NCBI GenBank assembly: GCA_028288285.1
Contig: JAQBNZ010000205.1
Location: forward strand, 1-35,557
Source: Mucilaginibacter sp.
GTDB lineage: Bacteria; Bacteroidota; Bacteroidia; Sphingobacteriales; Sphingobacteriaceae
Direction of reading: 5' to 3'
Length of the DNA: 35,557 bases
Every line of letters begins with the position of its first letter. Position 1 is the first letter of the stretch. Below are positions 32,136 through 35,557 of this stretch, piece after piece. A program made the position numbers and the translations under genes. The notes beneath the pieces are model-generated. The model was given only the letters and a program-made list of their open reading frames with translations, searched no databases and was not told where the DNA came from.

Positions 32136-34757
32136 ATGATCCGAAAGTGTTTTTCTTTTAGCTTGTTAATTATGTTAATAAATATGTTATTGACATTAAC
32201 AGCCAAAAGTCAGTCCTATGGCTTGGCTTTTCTAAGTCACGATGTTGTAGCAGACCAAAGGACGTCACTCGATCTGTTTCCAAAAGGGGGTTATGCTCCT
32301 TCCGGTAATTTTACAATCTCATTCGAAATGTCATTTCTTCCAAAGATGAACGATTATTATGGATACATTTTCCGGATAGTTGAGAATGGGCGAAAAAATA
32401 TAGATCTGATCCACAATAAACGCGATTTCAAGTCAGATGCTTCTCTGTTAGATAAAAATAATTTTAAAATGGTTATTAATGACCATTTTACTCATATTGC
32501 ATTTAGCATAGACGAGCCAAAACTTTTAAGTCAGTGGAATAAATTCACTCTTTCATTCAATTATGAACAAGACAGGCTAATCCTGGAGGTCAATGGTCAT
32601 CGGTATACAGAATACGGGGTTCATTTAAACAAGGGTAGCCTCTACAAGATCTTTTTTGGAATCAATAATTATTTAAATTATAGCACCAATGATTGCCCGC
32701 CGTTTAAGGTGCGAAATATCAGGATATTGAATGATGATAAAGTCAGCTATTTTTGGCCGCTTAATGAAACTAAAGGTAACCTTGCCTATGAAATTATTGA
32801 AGGCCAGAATGGTCAGGTAACCAATCCGCTTTGGATTCGATCAATGCACCATAACTGGACCTCCCTGCATAATATCACCGTTAAGGGAGCCGCCAGTGTT
32901 GCCTATAACGCTAAAGAAGATCTTGTATACATCATTGGGACTGACTCATTGTTGGTTTATGCGATAAAAGATGGAAAAATTAATAGCATACCTTACAGTT
33001 CCGGAAGATTAAAGTTGTTACCCAGCAACCAATCTATTTATAATGACAACAGTCACACACTTTATAATTTTTATATTGAAGATAAGTATAAACAAGTCAC
33101 AACGTTTAATTTCGGCCTAAAAAAATGGAATGCCAATTACCGGTCTACATCGTTATCAATTGATTACTGGCATGCCAACAATTTCTTTTCAGTGGTAGAT
33201 AGCTCATTATATATAATTGGTGGTTATGGCCAACTCACCTACAAAAATACAATCAACCGATATCATATTCCAGATCAAAGCTGGAATAGCGTCACTGCAA
33301 AAGGCGATTACTTTTGCCCGAGATATTTGGCAGCTGCAGGTACTGCTGACAGTGGTAAGACTGTCTATTTATTAGGGGGGTACGGTAGTTACAAAGGGCA
33401 ACAAATGCTCAACCCGCAAAATCAATATGACTTAATGAGATTTGATATCAAAACAAAGATATTTAAGAAAATTTATGACCTCAGGGCACATCAACAGGAT
33501 TATGTCTTTGCAAATTCTTTGGTTATCAACGAGAGAAAACGAACGTTCAATGCTTTGATCTTTTCCAGCTACCATTATAATTCTCATCTTAAATTAATCG
33601 AAGGTTACCTGGATCGTCCGGATTATAAAATTGTCGGCGACTCTATTCCCTATGCATTTCATGACACCCATTCATTCGCAAATCTTTATTTCAGCCCTTT
33701 GAGCCAGAAGCTGATTGCTGTCACGTTATTAAGATCAGAAGAAAATAACCAAACTACGGTAAAGTTATATTCCTTACTATATCCGCCGGATTACACGGTA
33801 GAAAATAAAAGTCTTGCGGCAAAGGACATAAAACAGCTCAATTGGATTTACTACACTATCGCTGGAATAGGAATTATAACAATTGCGTTAGTAATTCTAT
33901 ATAAAAAGAGGCAAGCGTTCGTCTTAAAACCCGGGAAAAATAAAACAGAACAACATCCGGTTTCAATGCACACCGAGCATCCTTTGGTTACGACATATAG
34001 TTTTGAGCATCCCGTTACGAAAAAAAAACAGGGGAGTGCTATTTTTCTTTTCGGTGACCTACAGCTTTTCGATGCGGACGGCGAGGATATCATCAAAAAT
34101 TTCACCTCGCTTTTAAAAGAACTGTTCCTTGTTATTTTGATTTACAGTTTGAGGTCGGGACGCGGTATCAGCCCCGAAAAACTGATCGAACTGCTTTGGT
34201 TTGACAAGTCAGAAGACAGTGCAAAGAATAACAGGTCCGCAAATCTTTCGAAACTGAAAGGATTGTTACAGCAAGTCGGCAATATACATCTGTCAAAGGA
34301 TACGGGTAACTGGAAGATAGATATCGATCACACGGGTATTTATGTGGATTATTACGAATATCTGCAGATTGTGGCGAACCAAAAAACGTTGAACAAGGAT
34401 AGCATCGCTCATCTTATCGAAATCGTACATAGAGGAAGCTTTCTTTCAAATATTGAATATCCATGGTTAGACTCAATTAAGTCAGATATTTCAAACGAAA
34501 TTGTCGATATTTCATTAGCCTATGCCAGCAAAATTAACATGGAGGAGAACGCTGAGTTTCTAATTAAGCTCGCAAATTGCATCTTCGTTTTTGATTCAGT
34601 AAGCGAAGAAGCTATGATTATTAAATGTCGGTCACTGGTATTTCTGGGAAAACATTCTTTAGCAAAATCCACATACGAGAGCTTCCTTAAAGAGTACAAA
34701 CTGATTTATGATGAAGACTTCAAAAAGAACTTCCACATGATATTGGAAAATCAATGA
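32136..34757 (+). CDS. Membrane-bound one-component regulator: LamG-like and Kelch sensor, SARP/BTAD-like cytoplasmic part
   Basis: An 873-residue protein. A signal peptide or first helix (about 6-26, LLIMLINMLLTLTAKSQ) is followed by a LamG/concanavalin-like domain (about 30-200), then Kelch-type propeller blades (about 230-550, with LYIIGGYGQLTYKNTINRYH and VYLLGGYGSYKGQQM), and one membrane helix (about 570-591, WIYYTIAGIGIITIALVILY). The cytoplasmic part has FLFGDLQLFDADGEDI, a helix-turn-helix region SPEKLIELLWFDKSEDSAKNNRSANLSKLK and wing LSKDTGNWKIDID (about 635-735), then TPR-like helices (about 740-870). The order winged helix plus helical domain matches SARP/BTAD activators. No kinase, receiver or AraC domain is present. 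An upstream TTG at 32118 is in frame; I prefer the ATG. It lies divergent from susC and probably switches on both arms of the locus through the 11-bp repeats (inference). Confidence 0.82.
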   Translation: MIRKCFSFSLLIMLINMLLTLTAKSQSYGLAFLSHDVVADQRTSLDLFPKGGYAPSGNFTISFEMSFLPKMNDYYGYIFRIVENGRKNIDLIHNKRDFKSDASLLDKNNFKMVINDHFTHIAFSIDEPKLLSQWNKFTLSFNYEQDRLILEVNGHRYTEYGVHLNKGSLYKIFFGINNYLNYSTNDCPPFKVRNIRILNDDKVSYFWPLNETKGNLAYEIIEGQNGQVTNPLWIRSMHHNWTSLHNITVKGAASVAYNAKEDLVYIIGTDSLLVYAIKDGKINSIPYSSGRLKLLPSNQSIYNDNSHTLYNFYIEDKYKQVTTFNFGLKKWNANYRSTSLSIDYWHANNFFSVVDSSLYIIGGYGQLTYKNTINRYHIPDQSWNSVTAKGDYFCPRYLAAAGTADSGKTVYLLGGYGSYKGQQMLNPQNQYDLMRFDIKTKIFKKIYDLRAHQQDYVFANSLVINERKRTFNALIFSSYHYNSHLKLIEGYLDRPDYKIVGDSIPYAFHDTHSFANLYFSPLSQKLIAVTLLRSEENNQTTVKLYSLLYPPDYTVENKSLAAKDIKQLNWIYYTIAGIGIITIALVILYKKRQAFVLKPGKNKTEQHPVSMHTEHPLVTTYSFEHPVTKKKQGSAIFLFGDLQLFDADGEDIIKNFTSLLKELFLVILIYSLRSGRGISPEKLIELLWFDKSEDSAKNNRSANLSKLKGLLQQVGNIHLSKDTGNWKIDIDHTGIYVDYYEYLQIVANQKTLNKDSIAHLIEIVHRGSFLSNIEYPWLDSIKSDISNEIVDISLAYASKINMEENAEFLIKLANCIFVFDSVSEEAMIIKCRSLVFLGKHSLAKSTYESFLKEYKLIYDEDFKKNFHMILENQ

Positions 34758-34765
34758 GCCCATTC

Positions 34766-34991
34766 ATCTGTCAAGGCAAGCCTTTATTAGCAATTGCGCG
34801 GGCGTTAATTAATTATTCGTCCATCATTATAGGTAATGAACCTACCAGGAATCTGGACTCATGAAAGACATCCATTGTGTTTGATATTTTCAAACAATTA
34901 TCGGTCGACAATGGTCAGACTGTCATTACGGTTACACACAATAAGGATTTTGCTAAAAAGAAGTAACCAGGTAATTGAATTAAACGATGGG
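34766..34991 (+). pseudogene. Remnant of an ABC transporter ATP-binding protein (LolD/MacB-like)
   Basis: The frame from 34766 reads LLAIARALINYSSIIIGNEP then TRNLDS, a stop (34862-34864), KTSIVFDIFKQLSVDNGQTV, ITVTHNKDFAKKK and a second stop (34964-34966). A shift to the next frame continues SNQVIELNDG. This is the C-terminal end of an ABC ATPase: degraded signature region, Walker B (IIIGNEPT, with N for the usual D), D-loop (NLDS) and H-loop (TVTH). The N-terminal half, including Walker A, is absent. It lies directly after the regulator stop and is clearly dead. Confidence 0.88.
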
Positions 34992-35338
34992 CCGCTACTA
35001 TAAAATCCTTTATAAATTTAACAACGGGGCTGAAGGTTAGGCCCTTAAACCTTAGCACATGTCTTTTTGGATTCTCGTGCAGTGACCGCGTACTCTTCGC
35101 GGCATTTACCTTGGAAATTAGAGTCTATTCGACCCTATACCGCTGGCTTATAAATGCAAGTTGACTTTTTTATCACGATTTATACTTAACCAAAAAGTTT
35201 AGTCAACAACTTGAATAATATTAAAAAATGTTAAGATGATTGAAACTGTGTGTTAACAAATTGTTAAAATACATCTTTTATGTGAGTAGCGCTGCATTTT
35301 TCAAACTTATTACAGAATTGCAAACTACTTTTCACCCA
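34992..35338. other. Intergenic stretch between the pseudogene and the last gene
   Basis: No coding region or RNA gene recognised. An imperfect inverted repeat, GTTGACT (35160-35166) and AGTCAAC (35201-35207), with an adjoining TTTTT/AAAAA, is the only structure seen. AT content rises towards the next start codon. Confidence 0.5.
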
Positions 35339-35557
35339 ATGAAGCTCTTAGTCTCCCATATAAAGTTCCATGAGTCGATATTGGCTGTTAGCATAATAAA
35401 TATGGCTATAATTTTGCTCTTATTCACGTGTAATACCTGTAAAGCGCAACAAAAAGATACGCTTATTAAAAATAATTCTGCAGCGACTACTTCTGTAACC
35501 GGTTCAATAATTGATGCAGTCACCGGTAAACCTCTTCCTTACGTGAGCATTGGTTTT
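35339..35557 (+). CDS. Start of a secreted carboxypeptidase-regulatory-like (possibly TonB-receptor-type) protein, cut by window edge
   Basis: An open frame of 73 codons runs from the ATG at 35339 to the window end. A hydrophobic signal (LAVSIINMAIILLLFTCN) ending in CKAQQ is followed by TSVTGSIIDAVTGKPLPYVS, the first strands of a carboxypeptidase-regulatory-like domain. Such domains begin SusC-type receptors and many Bacteroidota outer-membrane proteins. What follows is unknown. Confidence 0.8.
   Translation, partial: MKLLVSHIKFHESILAVSIINMAIILLLFTCNTCKAQQKDTLIKNNSAATTSVTGSIIDAVTGKPLPYVSIGF

Noticed and set aside
32136..34757. Annotation as galactose oxidase or plain Kelch protein
   Set aside because: The Kelch region is only the sensor half; a membrane helix and a DNA-binding-like C-terminus argue for a regulator.
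1..35557. CRISPR array, rRNA, tRNA or intact insertion sequence
   Set aside because: No regularly spaced repeat array, no tRNA cloverleaf apart from the partial tmRNA, and no transposase frame seen.

Overview
The window looks like a chromosomal segment from a Bacteroidota species, most likely family Sphingobacteriaceae (Mucilaginibacter/Pedobacter type). The evidence is a SusC/SusD pair, a fused E1 alpha/beta 2-oxoacid dehydrogenase, a DAHP synthase-chorismate mutase fusion, a tmRNA tag reading GENNYALAA, promoters of the Bacteroidota form (-33 TTG/TTTG, -7 TAnnTTTG), almost no Shine-Dalgarno sequences, and several families of palindromic intergenic repeats. The taxonomic call is inference from these features; no database was searched.

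Layout. 1-266: tmRNA (minus strand, 3' end outside the window). 404-3304: acyltransferase, class I/II aminotransferase and a DUF1573 protein, all minus. 3466-7585 (plus): fused E1, nitroreductase, small L,D-transpeptidase-like protein. 7704-9260 (minus): larger L,D-transpeptidase lipoprotein. 9384-9899 (plus): DinB-like protein. 9979-11870 (minus): HAD hydrolase and MFS transporter. 12142-17154 (minus): aromatic amino acid cluster, promoter - leader peptide - attenuator - pheA - DAHP synthase/chorismate mutase - aroA - aroC. 17576-34757: a polysaccharide-utilisation locus. 34766-34991: ABC ATPase pseudogene. 35339-end: start of a carboxypeptidase-regulatory-like/TonB-receptor-like gene.

The polysaccharide-utilisation locus has two divergent arms. 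The plus arm encodes a secreted GH2 enzyme and a GH92 alpha-mannosidase. The minus arm encodes SusC, SusD, a GH99-like lipoprotein and a two-domain esterase (SGNH plus alpha/beta hydrolase). Next to susC is an 873-residue membrane protein with a LamG-like domain and Kelch-type propeller outside the cytoplasm, one membrane segment, and a cytoplasmic winged helix plus helical domain resembling SARP/BTAD activators. It looks like a one-component analogue of a hybrid two-component system. Upstream of both susC and the GH2 gene are three TTAA-type hexamers at an exact 11-bp pitch, each array ending 9 bp before a -7-like element. Such an array is what an OmpR/SARP-type winged helix would be expected to bind. 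I consider this regulator-plus-operator pair the strongest candidate for an undescribed system here.

The other strong regulatory find is upstream of pheA: a 21-codon leader ORF containing YFYGYYFYF, with mutually exclusive 9-bp antiterminator and 11-bp terminator stems, i.e. classical ribosome-mediated attenuation sensing Phe/Tyr.
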